Part shown: piece by piece, positions 56,713-64,000 of the stretch | Position numbering within the stretch: position 1 is the stretch's first letter | How the letters are laid out: each line of letters starts with the position of its first letter | NCBI GenBank assembly: GCA_034933285.1 | Contig: JAYFNT010000033.1 | Span: 4,801-68,800 of the forward strand | Length of the DNA stretch: 64,000 bases | Direction: 5' to 3' | Origin: RPRC01 sp034933285 | GTDB lineage: Bacteria; Desulfobacterota; Desulfuromonadia; Geobacterales; Geobacteraceae | Made by a program: the position numbers and the translations under genes | Notes under the pieces: generated by a model | Database searches by the model: none | What the model was told of the DNA's origin: nothing | The model's input: only the letters and a program-made list of their open reading frames with translations

Positions 56713-57377
56713 GGCGAAACGTGTTGCGGGTTGCCGGGGACAGGGATGTCGACTTCAACCTCTACCTGATCACCAACAGGTGGCAGGTGCGGTGCGGTGA
56801 TCTGTGCACCGCTGTCGAAGCGGCACTCCGTGGTGGTGTCAGGGCAGTGCAGCTGCGGGAAAAAGATCTCTCTTCCCGCGAACTGCATGAGCTGGCTGCG
56901 CGGATGCGGGAAATCACCGGTCGCTACGGCGCGAGACTTATCATTAATGACCGGGCCGATGTCGCTTTTGCGGTCCGGGCCGACGGTGTCCACCTGGGGG
57001 GACACAGCATGCCGGTCCGGGATGTGAGAAAACTGGTTGGAGAACGTCTCATGGTCGGCGTATCCTGCCACAGCGTCGGCAGCGCATTGGCTGCCGAGGA
57101 AGGCGGCGCGGATTTCGTCACATTCAGCCCGATCTATGAAACTGCTTCCAAAATCGCATACGGCAGGCCGTTGGGCCCCGGGTTGCTGACAGAGGCTGTT
57201 GAACAGCTCCGCATACCGGTGTTCGCGCTCGGCGGGATAAAACTGGAAAGGATCAGCGAAGTGATGGGGCACGGCGCACGGGGGATTGCCCTGATCTCGG
57301 CGATCCTGGCAGCGGAGGATCCGGAACTGGCCGCACGCGAAATGCTGGCGGTCCTGGAGGCAAACACGCCGCGCTAA
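56703..57377 (+). CDS. thiE: Thiamine phosphate synthase ThiE
   Basis: A 224-residue TIM barrel that joins HMP-PP and thiazole phosphate to thiamine phosphate. Conserved parts: LYLITNR, VQLREKDLS, LIINDRADVAFAVRADGVHLGG (pyrimidine pocket), VGVSCHS and FALGGI. The first residues (MSKGRN) are encoded by repeat sequence, so the true start may be GTG 56721, which has AAGGGG about 8 nt upstream and would give 218 residues. It ends the riboswitch-controlled unit. Confidence 0.93.
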   Translation: MSKGRNVLRVAGDRDVDFNLYLITNRWQVRCGDLCTAVEAALRGGVRAVQLREKDLSSRELHELAARMREITGRYGARLIINDRADVAFAVRADGVHLGGHSMPVRDVRKLVGERLMVGVSCHSVGSALAAEEGGADFVTFSPIYETASKIAYGRPLGPGLLTEAVEQLRIPVFALGGIKLERISEVMGHGARGIALISAILAAEDPELAAREMLAVLEANTPR

Positions 57378-57455
57378 ACGGACACGAGCTTGGCTGCGGC
57401 TGCGGATGCCCGGTGGATTGCGCCGAAAAACCGCTGCCGTGCGCCGGATAAGGTA

Positions 57456-58415
57456 ATGGACTCAAAATTTATTCATCCAGAACTGCGATTCAACTCCTAC
57501 GGCTCCTACCTGCGGCGCCGCTTCGGCTGCCGGGTGAGCAAGGTAGTGGTCGACGGCGGCTTCACCTGCCCGAACAGGGACGGCGCAAAAGGGGTCGATG
57601 GCTGCATCTTTTGCGATAACCGTTCCTTTTCCCCTGGCGGCGCCAGGGAGACGCTTCCGATCGAGGAGCAGCTCGAGGCTGGAATCGCTTATCACCGGAA
57701 GAGGCTGGGGAGCAGGAAGTTCATCGTCTATTTCCAGAAATACTCCAATACCTACGGCCCGGCTGACAAGCTGCGCGACCTCTACTGTCGGGCTCTCGCA
57801 CATCCGGATGTGATCGGCATATCCATCGGCACCCGTCCCGACTGCCTCCCGCTCGAAACCCTGGACCTGCTGCAGGAAATCGCCCGTGAGCGGTATGTCT
57901 GCCTCGAACTGGGACTCCAGTCCGTGGATGATGAAATCCTCTCGCGTATAAACCGGGGACACAGTGTCGGAGAATACCTCAGGGCAGTGGAGTCGGCTGC
58001 CGGACGCGGCTTCCAGATCTGCACCCATCTCATCCATGGTTTCCCCGGAGAAACCAGGAAGGGTTTTCTGAAAACCGCCGAATTCATATCCGCCCTGCCG
58101 GTGGACTCCCTGAAGATCCATCAGCTGCACGCGGTCAGGGGTACCCGGTTGGCTGAAATGTTCGAAAGCGGTGAATTCGTTCCCCTGAGCCACAGTGACT
58201 ACGTTGCCGCAGTGTGTGATTTTCTCGAATTGATTCCACCCGGCATTACCATCCAGCGTCTTTACGGTTCGGCGCCGCTTGCCATACGCGTTGCACCTTC
58301 CTGGAATCTTAAGAACAACGCCATGTGGTATTCCGTGGTTCACGAGCTTGCCCGGCGCGGCACGTGGCAGGGTTCTGGAATCAATTCCGGACGTATGGCG
58401 GTCGGTAGCCCATGA
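57456..58415 (+). CDS. Radical SAM protein of the YhcC (TIGR01212) type
   Basis: A 319-residue radical SAM protein. The cluster ligands are in GGFTCPNRDGAKGVDGCIFC (C-x11-C-x2-C spacing characteristic of the YhcC group rather than CxxxCxxC). IGISIGTRPDCLP, LELGLQSVDDEILSRINRGH and IHGFPGE follow the group's pattern. Function of the group is unsettled. Start 57456 has GGATAAGGTA. It begins 78 nt after thiE and may share its transcript. Confidence 0.88.
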   Translation: MDSKFIHPELRFNSYGSYLRRRFGCRVSKVVVDGGFTCPNRDGAKGVDGCIFCDNRSFSPGGARETLPIEEQLEAGIAYHRKRLGSRKFIVYFQKYSNTYGPADKLRDLYCRALAHPDVIGISIGTRPDCLPLETLDLLQEIARERYVCLELGLQSVDDEILSRINRGHSVGEYLRAVESAAGRGFQICTHLIHGFPGETRKGFLKTAEFISALPVDSLKIHQLHAVRGTRLAEMFESGEFVPLSHSDYVAAVCDFLELIPPGITIQRLYGSAPLAIRVAPSWNLKNNAMWYSVVHELARRGTWQGSGINSGRMAVGSP

Positions 58416-58445
58416 GGGACATCCTCCCTGGAACAGGACGGAACC

Positions 58446-60059
58446 ATGTACTGTGACTACTTCGGATTCAGGGAACTTCCCTTCACCATCACTCCCAATC
58501 CCCGTTTCCTCTTCTTCAGCAAGAACCACCGGGAAGCCTACGCCCATCTGTTTTACGGCATCACCAACCGTTCGGGATTCATGGAGCTGACCGGAGAGGT
58601 GGGCTCAGGCAAGACCACGGTGATCCGTACCCTGCTGGAGCAGCTGGACAGAGACGACTACCGTACCGCCCTGATCGTCAACCCCTGCCTGTCAGGCCGG
58701 GAGTTGGTGCGGAGCATCAACCGGGAATACGGCTTGCCTTTCGAGGGTTTGAGCAGTTCGGAACTCCTGCAGGAACTCAACCGGTTTCTGCTGGCGGAGA
58801 ACGCAGCAGGCCGGACCGTCGTACTGGTGATAGACGAAGCCCAGAACCTTGAGCCCAGGGTGCTGGAACAGATCCGGCTCATCTCCAACCTGGAAACCGA
58901 GACCGACAAGCTGATTCAGATTGTTCTGGTGGGACAGCCGGAGCTTGCGCGTCTCCTGGAACGGACCGAATTGCGGCAGCTTTCACAGAGGATCGCGGTC
59001 CGTTTCCACTTGAGCCCAATGGATGCCGATGATACCAGGGCGTATATCGATCACCGGCTTGAGACGGCAGGCGGCAAGTTCGCCGTTACATTCTTTCCGG
59101 CTGCGTTGACAAAAATATACCGTTATTCCGGGGGGTTGCCAAGGCTTATCAACGTTTTGTGCGACCGTTCCCTGCTCATTGCCTACGGGAATTCTAAACG
59201 GGTGATATCGGACAGAATGGTCGGCCTGGCAATCCGGGAGTTGCAGCGGCAGGGAGAGTCACGGGATCCGGTGTGGAAAGCCCGTGCGGCTCTGTGCCTG
59301 CTGCTGGTCGCCTGCTCCTTGTTCGGCTTCTTTATTTATCACACCAGGGGAAACGGTAGCGCCGGGGCAAGATCCGGCCGGCCGGCATCCACGGAAGCGA
59401 AACCCTCTCCTCCCTCCGGGGGCGTGGTACCTGAGCCTGCATCCGAGATGGAAAGCGCCCGGAGCGCTGTTGCGGCCATGTCCGCTCTCTGGGGGGGCAA
59501 CGGTAAGGTTGCATGCGGACATGCCGCCGGTGGAGGCGGCTTGAGCACTTGCGCACACAGTGCCGGACTTGAGGCCACGTCTTTGAAGATGCGTCTGAAT
59601 GCCCTGCGCAACCTGGACGTGCCCGCGGTTCTCGAGGTCAGCCGGCCCGACATGAAGGGACATCGCTATCTGGCCATGACAGGGACCGGCAGGGAACGGG
59701 TTTTCCTGGCTGTTCCCTTCAGGGGTGAAACGTCAATAAGTGAAGGGGACCTGCGGAAAATCTGGAACGGGAAGGTCCACATCGTCTGGAAGAATTACCG
59801 TGGCATACCTCTCAGGATGGAGCCCGGGGCTGCGGGCCCTGCTGTCGTGCAGGTCCGTATGATGCTGGAAAAGGCAGGTTGCCTCATGCCGGGCACAGGT
59901 ACGTCATATAACGTCAGGATGACCACTTCGATGAAGCAATTTCAGCGGACCCACTCCCTGAACGAGGACGGAATGATGGGGGTGCAGACACTGATCCTGC
60001 TGTATCGGCACGGCGGCGGATTCCCGGTTCCCAGGCTGTCGACCGTGGAAAAGGGATGA
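58446..60059 (+). CDS. ExeA/GspA-like AAA ATPase with peptidoglycan-binding domain
   Basis: A 537-residue membrane ATPase. N-terminal MYCDYFGFRELPFTITPNPRF is the typical ExeA start; Walker A GEVGSGKTT at 50-58, Walker B VVLVIDEAQN (D130, E131), sensor and arginine regions through 265; transmembrane helix about 280-297; a low-complexity Pro/Ser/Ala linker; and a C-terminal peptidoglycan-binding domain (about 455-530). GspA/GspB complexes help insert the type II secretin through the cell wall. The following gene encodes the GspB-like partner. The main T2SS operon is not in the window. Confidence 0.88.
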   Translation: MYCDYFGFRELPFTITPNPRFLFFSKNHREAYAHLFYGITNRSGFMELTGEVGSGKTTVIRTLLEQLDRDDYRTALIVNPCLSGRELVRSINREYGLPFEGLSSSELLQELNRFLLAENAAGRTVVLVIDEAQNLEPRVLEQIRLISNLETETDKLIQIVLVGQPELARLLERTELRQLSQRIAVRFHLSPMDADDTRAYIDHRLETAGGKFAVTFFPAALTKIYRYSGGLPRLINVLCDRSLLIAYGNSKRVISDRMVGLAIRELQRQGESRDPVWKARAALCLLLVACSLFGFFIYHTRGNGSAGARSGRPASTEAKPSPPSGGVVPEPASEMESARSAVAAMSALWGGNGKVACGHAAGGGGLSTCAHSAGLEATSLKMRLNALRNLDVPAVLEVSRPDMKGHRYLAMTGTGRERVFLAVPFRGETSISEGDLRKIWNGKVHIVWKNYRGIPLRMEPGAAGPAVVQVRMMLEKAGCLMPGTGTSYNVRMTTSMKQFQRTHSLNEDGMMGVQTLILLYRHGGGFPVPRLSTVEKG

Positions 60060-60063
60060 TTTC

Positions 60064-60828
60064 ATGAGTTCCATTCTGAAGGCTTTGAAAAAGCTCGAGC
60101 AGAGCAAGGCGGTGCGACGCGAAAGCGATCATGACATGACTTGGTTTGTCCGCGGCGAACCCCCCGAACCGGCCGCCAGGCGCCGCTACTGGCCGATGGC
60201 CATGGCGCTGGTCAGCGTGGCGGCAGCAGCGGTTTTCGGCACTTACATGGTGATGATGAAATTTTCAGCTCCTCCCGGCCACGACGCGGCGGCACGGGCA
60301 ACGGACGTGAAAGGCACTGCTTCAGCTGTGGCAACACCTCGGGATACAGCTGCCGTGGTGGCTGCGCCTCCCGCTAAGGCTGTGGCGTCCCCGGCTCCGT
60401 CGGAGACGAAAACGGCGGCTGTTCCGGAAAACCTGCAATCCAGTGCAACCAAATCCCGGGGCAAAGTGAAGCTTCCCCCGGGCAAAGCGACAGCCAGGCC
60501 CAAACCGGTGCTTGATGCAAACCAGGGCAACATGGCGCTTGGCGGTTCTGCCCGGCTGAAATCGCGGAAAACAGAAGCCCCCCGCATAAATCACTCGCCT
60601 GCCCCGGAACCTTCTGCCGCCAGGGAGCACCCTTCCCTTCATGTTGGAGGAATCGCCTGGCAGAAAGACAGCTCAAGCCCCATGGCGATCGTAAACGGCA
60701 CGCCGGTTGCGGAGGGATCGACCGTCAGCGGCGCCAGGGTCGAGAAGATCTACCAGGAGCGCGTGCGCTTCTCCTACCAGGGACGCTCATTCGATGTGGG
60801 ATTGGGCGCGTCTTCAAGCAACCGGTGA
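60064..60828 (+). CDS. GspB-like type II secretion assembly protein
   Basis: A 254-residue protein with a short cytoplasmic N-terminus (MSSILKALKKLEQSK, the GspB/ExeB start), one transmembrane helix (about 43-62), a long Ala/Pro/Lys-rich periplasmic linker (70-185) and a C-terminal T2SSB domain (LHVGGIAWQKDSSSPMAIVNG, then FSYQGRSFDVGL) that binds the partner ATPase and secretin. It follows the GspA-like gene by 4 nt and converges on the TPR-glycosyltransferase gene 53 nt downstream. Confidence 0.85.
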   Translation: MSSILKALKKLEQSKAVRRESDHDMTWFVRGEPPEPAARRRYWPMAMALVSVAAAAVFGTYMVMMKFSAPPGHDAAARATDVKGTASAVATPRDTAAVVAAPPAKAVASPAPSETKTAAVPENLQSSATKSRGKVKLPPGKATARPKPVLDANQGNMALGGSARLKSRKTEAPRINHSPAPEPSAAREHPSLHVGGIAWQKDSSSPMAIVNGTPVAEGSTVSGARVEKIYQERVRFSYQGRSFDVGLGASSSNR

Positions 60829-60881
60829 CAGCGCCTGCCGGAAAAAGCCGCATGGCCCCGCCAATTGCCCCGGTTCGTCTT

Positions 60882-63443
60882 TCATCTCTCCGACGGGCGT
60901 GAACCTTCAAGGCACCATCTTCGCCACATGCTCCTGTAGGCTTGCTCCAGGTTGCGTGTGAAGCGGGGCGCATCGCACAGTGGCGATGCCGCCATCCGGT
61001 CCCGCAGTGAGCTGCGGAGGGCTTCCAGGCGGGGCAGATCGCCGGCCAGTGAAACAGCTTTTGCCACGTACTCCGCACGGTCTCCGGCAACCAGTTCAGG
61101 CAGGCCCGCGGCGGCAAGGTGGCTCAGGGAATGGCGTGAAGCGAACCTCTCCCCGCCGAGGGTAATCACCGGTACTCCCATCCACAGGCTCTCCAGGGTC
61201 GTCAGCCCGCCCGAATAGGGGAACGGATCCAGTGCCACGTCCACGTCGCCATACCGCTCCAGGAGTTCCGGGTGCGGAACCATCCCGCTGAACTCGATCC
61301 TGTCCCCCACGCCCCCGTCATCAAACGCTGCACGGTATCGCCTGCTTATGTCAGGGTTGCCGAGCGACTTCGTGACCAGCAACAGCCTGGCATAGGGCAT
61401 ACTGAGCAGCAACTCCGTCCAGAGGGAAATCACCCCGGGATTGATCTTGGCCAGGTTGTTGAAGCAGCCGAAGGTTATGAAACCGTTCTTGCATGCCGGC
61501 AGCGGCGCGACCGGCGGCGCATAGTCCGGCGGAGCGTAGCATACGTAGCAGTCGGGAAGCCGAACGATCTTTTCCGCGTACCAATGGTCGGTGCCCGCAG
61601 GTGTTTCGCGCTCATCGGAGACCAGGTAATCCATGGCCGAAAGGCCGGTCGTCCCTACATAGCCTGCCCAGGTCGCCTGTACCGGAGCCGGCTTTTTGCC
61701 GAAGACGAGGAGCCGGTTGCGCGCCGTATGGCCGGCCAGGTCCACCAGGATATCGATACCATCGGCACGTATCAGGTCAGCCACCTCATCGTCGGATTTG
61801 CCGAATATTGCCTGCCACCCGGCACTGTTTGCCCGTAATCTCCCGGTAAGGTCGTCACCGAAACTCTGGTTGGCATAGCAATGGATCCTGAACTGTCCCG
61901 GGTCGTGGCAGGCCAGCACTCCGTCCAGGAAATAACCCACGGGATGGCGGCGCAGGTCGCCTGATACATAGCCGATCCTCAGTTGCCTTTCCGGATCCGG
62001 ATCGTTCGTCGGCGGGGGCATGACCTTGGTATTTGCGAGTTGCGCCTTCTCCCATGCTCTTGATTCGCGCAGAAGGTCCACAGGGGTGATTGCCGCATCG
62101 TACTGGATGTTCATGAGCAGGTTGCTGTGGGCGACGGCATGGTCCGGCTTGAACTCCAATACCCTGCGATAGCATGCAACCGCATCCGCAAGGAGGCACT
62201 GGTCCTGGAATGCAGTCCCCAGGTTGTAATGGACTTCCGCCATGTCCGGCCGGATCAGGAGGGCTTCATTGTAGCTGGATATGGCCTGATCCATGTTTCC
62301 CAGCTCTTTGAACGCATTGCCCAGGTTTACCAGTGCTTCGAAGTTCCGGGGGTCGAGTTCCAGCGCCTGTTGGTAGACGGGCACGGAATCCGCGGAATTT
62401 CCGTTGTCCCGCAGAGCGTTGCCCAGGTTTATCAGGAAGCTCGGGGACCCCGGTTCGAGGGACACGGCCCGGCGATAGCTTGAAACTGCTTCGCCCATCC
62501 GTCCCTGGTCCCTCAGGGCATTGCCCATGTTGAAATGGGCAAGCGGCGCATCCGGTTCAATGTCCAAAGCCTTGCGGTAGCAGGATTCGGCTTCGGCCGG
62601 CTTGCCCAGGTCCCTCAGCACTGCGCCGTAATTGACGTACACCTGGGCATCTTCAAGTGAGTCCGCAATGGCCAGTTCATAACAGGCGGCGGCTTCCTCC
62701 AGTCTCCCCAGGTCGCGCAGGGTCGCCCCCAGGTTCAAACGTGCCCCGGTGTAGCCCGGCTCGAGGGTGAGGGCACGTCCGTAGCTGGTCACGGCCTCAT
62801 CCGGCCGCCCGGTTTCCAGCAATATGTTCCCGAGATTGTAGTGACAGACCGCAAGTTCCGGCCTCAGTTCCAGCGCCTTGCGGTAGCTGCATTCAGCTTC
62901 CTTGAGTTTTCCCATCTCCTTGAAGGCCAAGCCCAGATTGATGCGGGCCTCGGTGAGACGCGGATTTGCCGAGAGCGCCCTGTTGAAGTGCGCTGCGGAT
63001 TCTTCAAATCTTTTTCCGGCCAGCAGGATGTTCCCCAGGTTGTAGTGAGCCATGGCAAACGTCCCGTTGATGGCTATTGCTTTACGGTAGCTGGCCTCGG
63101 CCTCGTCTTCCCGCCCCAGTTCCCTCAGGGTGTTCCCCCTGTTGGAATGGGCTTCGGCGAAATCGGGTTTTCCCGCGAGTGCGCGGTCGAAAAGTTCGAG
63201 GGCTGCCTGGAAATCCTGCCGCTGCAGTGCCACGACCCCCAAAAGATGGAGCGCCTGGGAATTGTCCGGCTGGAATGCGATTACCTGCCGGTAAATGCTC
63301 TCAGCAGTTTCCAGGCTTCCTGCCTGGTGATGTCGAATGGCGATGTCCAGCGCCTGTTCTATTTCCATTGCCTGGTGTTGGCCTTCCCGGTTCCGCGGAG
63401 CCGGTGCATCGGTTCGTGAGGCTGGTTTCTTCTTTTTCTTCAT
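60882..63443 (-). CDS. TPR protein with SPINDLY-type O-GlcNAc transferase domain
   Basis: An 853-residue cytosolic protein. Residues 35-470 contain about twelve to thirteen tandem 34-residue TPRs (repeats of AEAxYRKALxLxPxxAxxHxNLGNxL). Residues 480-853 are the glycosyltransferase 41 (OGT/SPINDLY) domain, with RIGYVSGDLRRHPVGYF, ILVDLAGHTARNRLLVF, GTTGLSAMDYLVSDE and DPFPYSGGLTTLESLWMGVPVITL. It should glycosylate protein Ser/Thr or surface substrates with a nucleotide sugar. Start 63443 follows CTGGAGAACAACTCTT; the frame extends upstream without a ribosome site. Transcribed toward gspB, without visible partners. Confidence 0.93.
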   Translation of the reverse strand: MKKKKKPASRTDAPAPRNREGQHQAMEIEQALDIAIRHHQAGSLETAESIYRQVIAFQPDNSQALHLLGVVALQRQDFQAALELFDRALAGKPDFAEAHSNRGNTLRELGREDEAEASYRKAIAINGTFAMAHYNLGNILLAGKRFEESAAHFNRALSANPRLTEARINLGLAFKEMGKLKEAECSYRKALELRPELAVCHYNLGNILLETGRPDEAVTSYGRALTLEPGYTGARLNLGATLRDLGRLEEAAACYELAIADSLEDAQVYVNYGAVLRDLGKPAEAESCYRKALDIEPDAPLAHFNMGNALRDQGRMGEAVSSYRRAVSLEPGSPSFLINLGNALRDNGNSADSVPVYQQALELDPRNFEALVNLGNAFKELGNMDQAISSYNEALLIRPDMAEVHYNLGTAFQDQCLLADAVACYRRVLEFKPDHAVAHSNLLMNIQYDAAITPVDLLRESRAWEKAQLANTKVMPPPTNDPDPERQLRIGYVSGDLRRHPVGYFLDGVLACHDPGQFRIHCYANQSFGDDLTGRLRANSAGWQAIFGKSDDEVADLIRADGIDILVDLAGHTARNRLLVFGKKPAPVQATWAGYVGTTGLSAMDYLVSDERETPAGTDHWYAEKIVRLPDCYVCYAPPDYAPPVAPLPACKNGFITFGCFNNLAKINPGVISLWTELLLSMPYARLLLVTKSLGNPDISRRYRAAFDDGGVGDRIEFSGMVPHPELLERYGDVDVALDPFPYSGGLTTLESLWMGVPVITLGGERFASRHSLSHLAAAGLPELVAGDRAEYVAKAVSLAGDLPRLEALRSSLRDRMAASPLCDAPRFTRNLEQAYRSMWRRWCLEGSRPSER

Positions 63444-63526
63444 AAGAGTTGTTCTCCAGCTGACCCATAGTCTGCGCGGGATCAATTTCTACTGTATTTT
63501 CGAGAATTTTGCAAGGATCAACTGGG

Positions 63527-63562
63527 AAGTTCCGCTCCGGGTCCGGAGAGACGTTCCGGATG
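63527..63562. repeat. 36-bp dispersed palindromic element, copy 2
   Basis: Same 36-nt unit as at 4593-4628: palindrome CTCCGG-N2-CCGGAG and a final TTCCGGATG, differing at about five spacer positions. It lies 83 nt upstream of the TPR-glycosyltransferase start, within its likely promoter region. Confidence 0.6.
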
Positions 63563-63859
63563 GACACCGGTTACTCACCTGATAAATCAATCAACCGGAA
63601 GGTATGCTTCAAGCTGCCGACAATATTGTATGTTTATTGTCATGACTACATCTGCTACGCACATCCCCCCGAAGCAGAGTACTCAGTTTTCGGCAAAAAA
63701 ACGCCGAATAAAAAAAATTTTTCCCTTTAAATAAAAATATGTATAGTGCGTTCGCAGGCGCATTGACTTCGAGCGCCTTTTGCTGGCAGGAGGGCCTGGC
63801 CAAACAGGCTGTATGAGTATTTGGGCTACACTTCACTATATTTTGGCGGAGCCGGGAAT
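63563..63859. other. Intergenic promoter region of the NfnA-like gene
   Basis: No gene visible. An AT-rich stretch (AAAAAAATTTTTCCCTTTAAATAAAAATATG) precedes TATAGT at about 63752-63757, a good -10 hexamer, but the matching -35 is weak. The transcript to the ATG at 63860 would have about 100 nt of leader. Confidence 0.35.
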
Positions 63860-64000
63860 ATGCATACCATACTGAAGAAAGAGATAGTAACGGAGCGGAC
63901 GTGGCAGATGCGGGTGAGTGCGCCGCTGGTGGCGGGGAAATGCCGTGCGGGGCAGTTTCTGATGCTGCGGATCCATGAGAACGGCGAACGTATACCGCTG
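63860..64000 (+). CDS. NfnA/SudB-like FAD/NAD-binding subunit, partial
   Basis: The first 47 codons of a gene that runs off the right edge. The start MHTILKKEIVTERTWQMRVSAP and GKCRAGQFLMLRIHENGERIPL match the opening of sulfide/dihydroorotate dehydrogenase-like proteins (NfnA, SudB), where GQFxxLRxxExGERIPL begins the flavin domain. In this lineage the partner glutamate-synthase-like subunit usually follows, but it lies outside the window. AGCCGGGAAT precedes the ATG. Assignment rests on this short segment only. Confidence 0.7.
   Translation, partial: MHTILKKEIVTERTWQMRVSAPLVAGKCRAGQFLMLRIHENGERIPL

Overview
The window is GC-rich, densely coded bacterial DNA whose gene content fits an anaerobic deltaproteobacterium of the Geobacter / Pelobacter propionicus group (Desulfuromonadia). 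Pointers are a fused NuoB-C-D complex I subunit, a MucR-type zinc-finger protein, VPLPA/PEP-CTERM surface proteins, many sensor kinases, a small c-type cytochrome, and the start of an NfnA/SudB-like FAD/NAD-binding subunit at the right edge. The placement comes from gene content only; there is no rRNA here.

Layout. 0-5 kb holds mostly minus-strand single genes: a lipoprotein cut by the edge, a CvfB-type S1 protein, a VapC toxin relic, a Fic AMPylase bracketed by two identically spaced operator-like repeats, an HD-GYP protein and a relic of a glutathionylspermidine synthase-like gene. 5.07-28.17 kb is one unbroken 19-gene plus-strand operon ending at a strong intrinsic terminator. Its first genes form a partner-switching module: STAS antagonist, RsbW-type kinase, orphan periplasmic binding protein and membrane SpoIIE phosphatase. 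Then come an MFS exporter, two PaaK-like adenylating enzymes, a LuxE-like acyl-protein synthetase, a LuxC reductase fused to a third PaaK-like domain, three ATPase/acetyltransferase-type proteins, a benzoate-CoA-ligase-like enzyme, an acyl carrier protein, a HisC-like aminotransferase, a three-subunit molybdenum hydroxylase and a second MFS exporter. This is the strongest candidate for an undescribed system: a signal-controlled, luciferase-free acid activation and reduction pathway with export.

28.2-39.4 kb holds a cold-shock protein, three PEP-CTERM/VPLPA-CTERM surface proteins, tRNA-Ser(CGA), a three-gene two-component cluster and a MucR-family regulator with a histone-H1-like tail. 39.7-55.1 kb holds a Bcp peroxiredoxin followed by a complete NADH:quinone oxidoreductase operon (nuoA, nuoBCD fusion, E, F, G, H, I, J, K, L, M, N). 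A monohaem cytochrome c gene is inserted between E and F, and an ankyrin-repeat gene between H and I. 55.1-57.4 kb has a 208-bp inverted-repeat element and a TPP riboswitch with an overlapping terminator/antiterminator controlling thiS-thiG-thiE. 57.5-63.4 kb holds a radical SAM protein, a GspA/GspB-like pair and a TPR-SPINDLY glycosyltransferase. The window ends inside the NfnA-like gene.

Starts were chosen from visible Shine-Dalgarno spacing, so several differ from the longest possible reading frame. Family assignments rest on motifs read by eye; no database search was possible.
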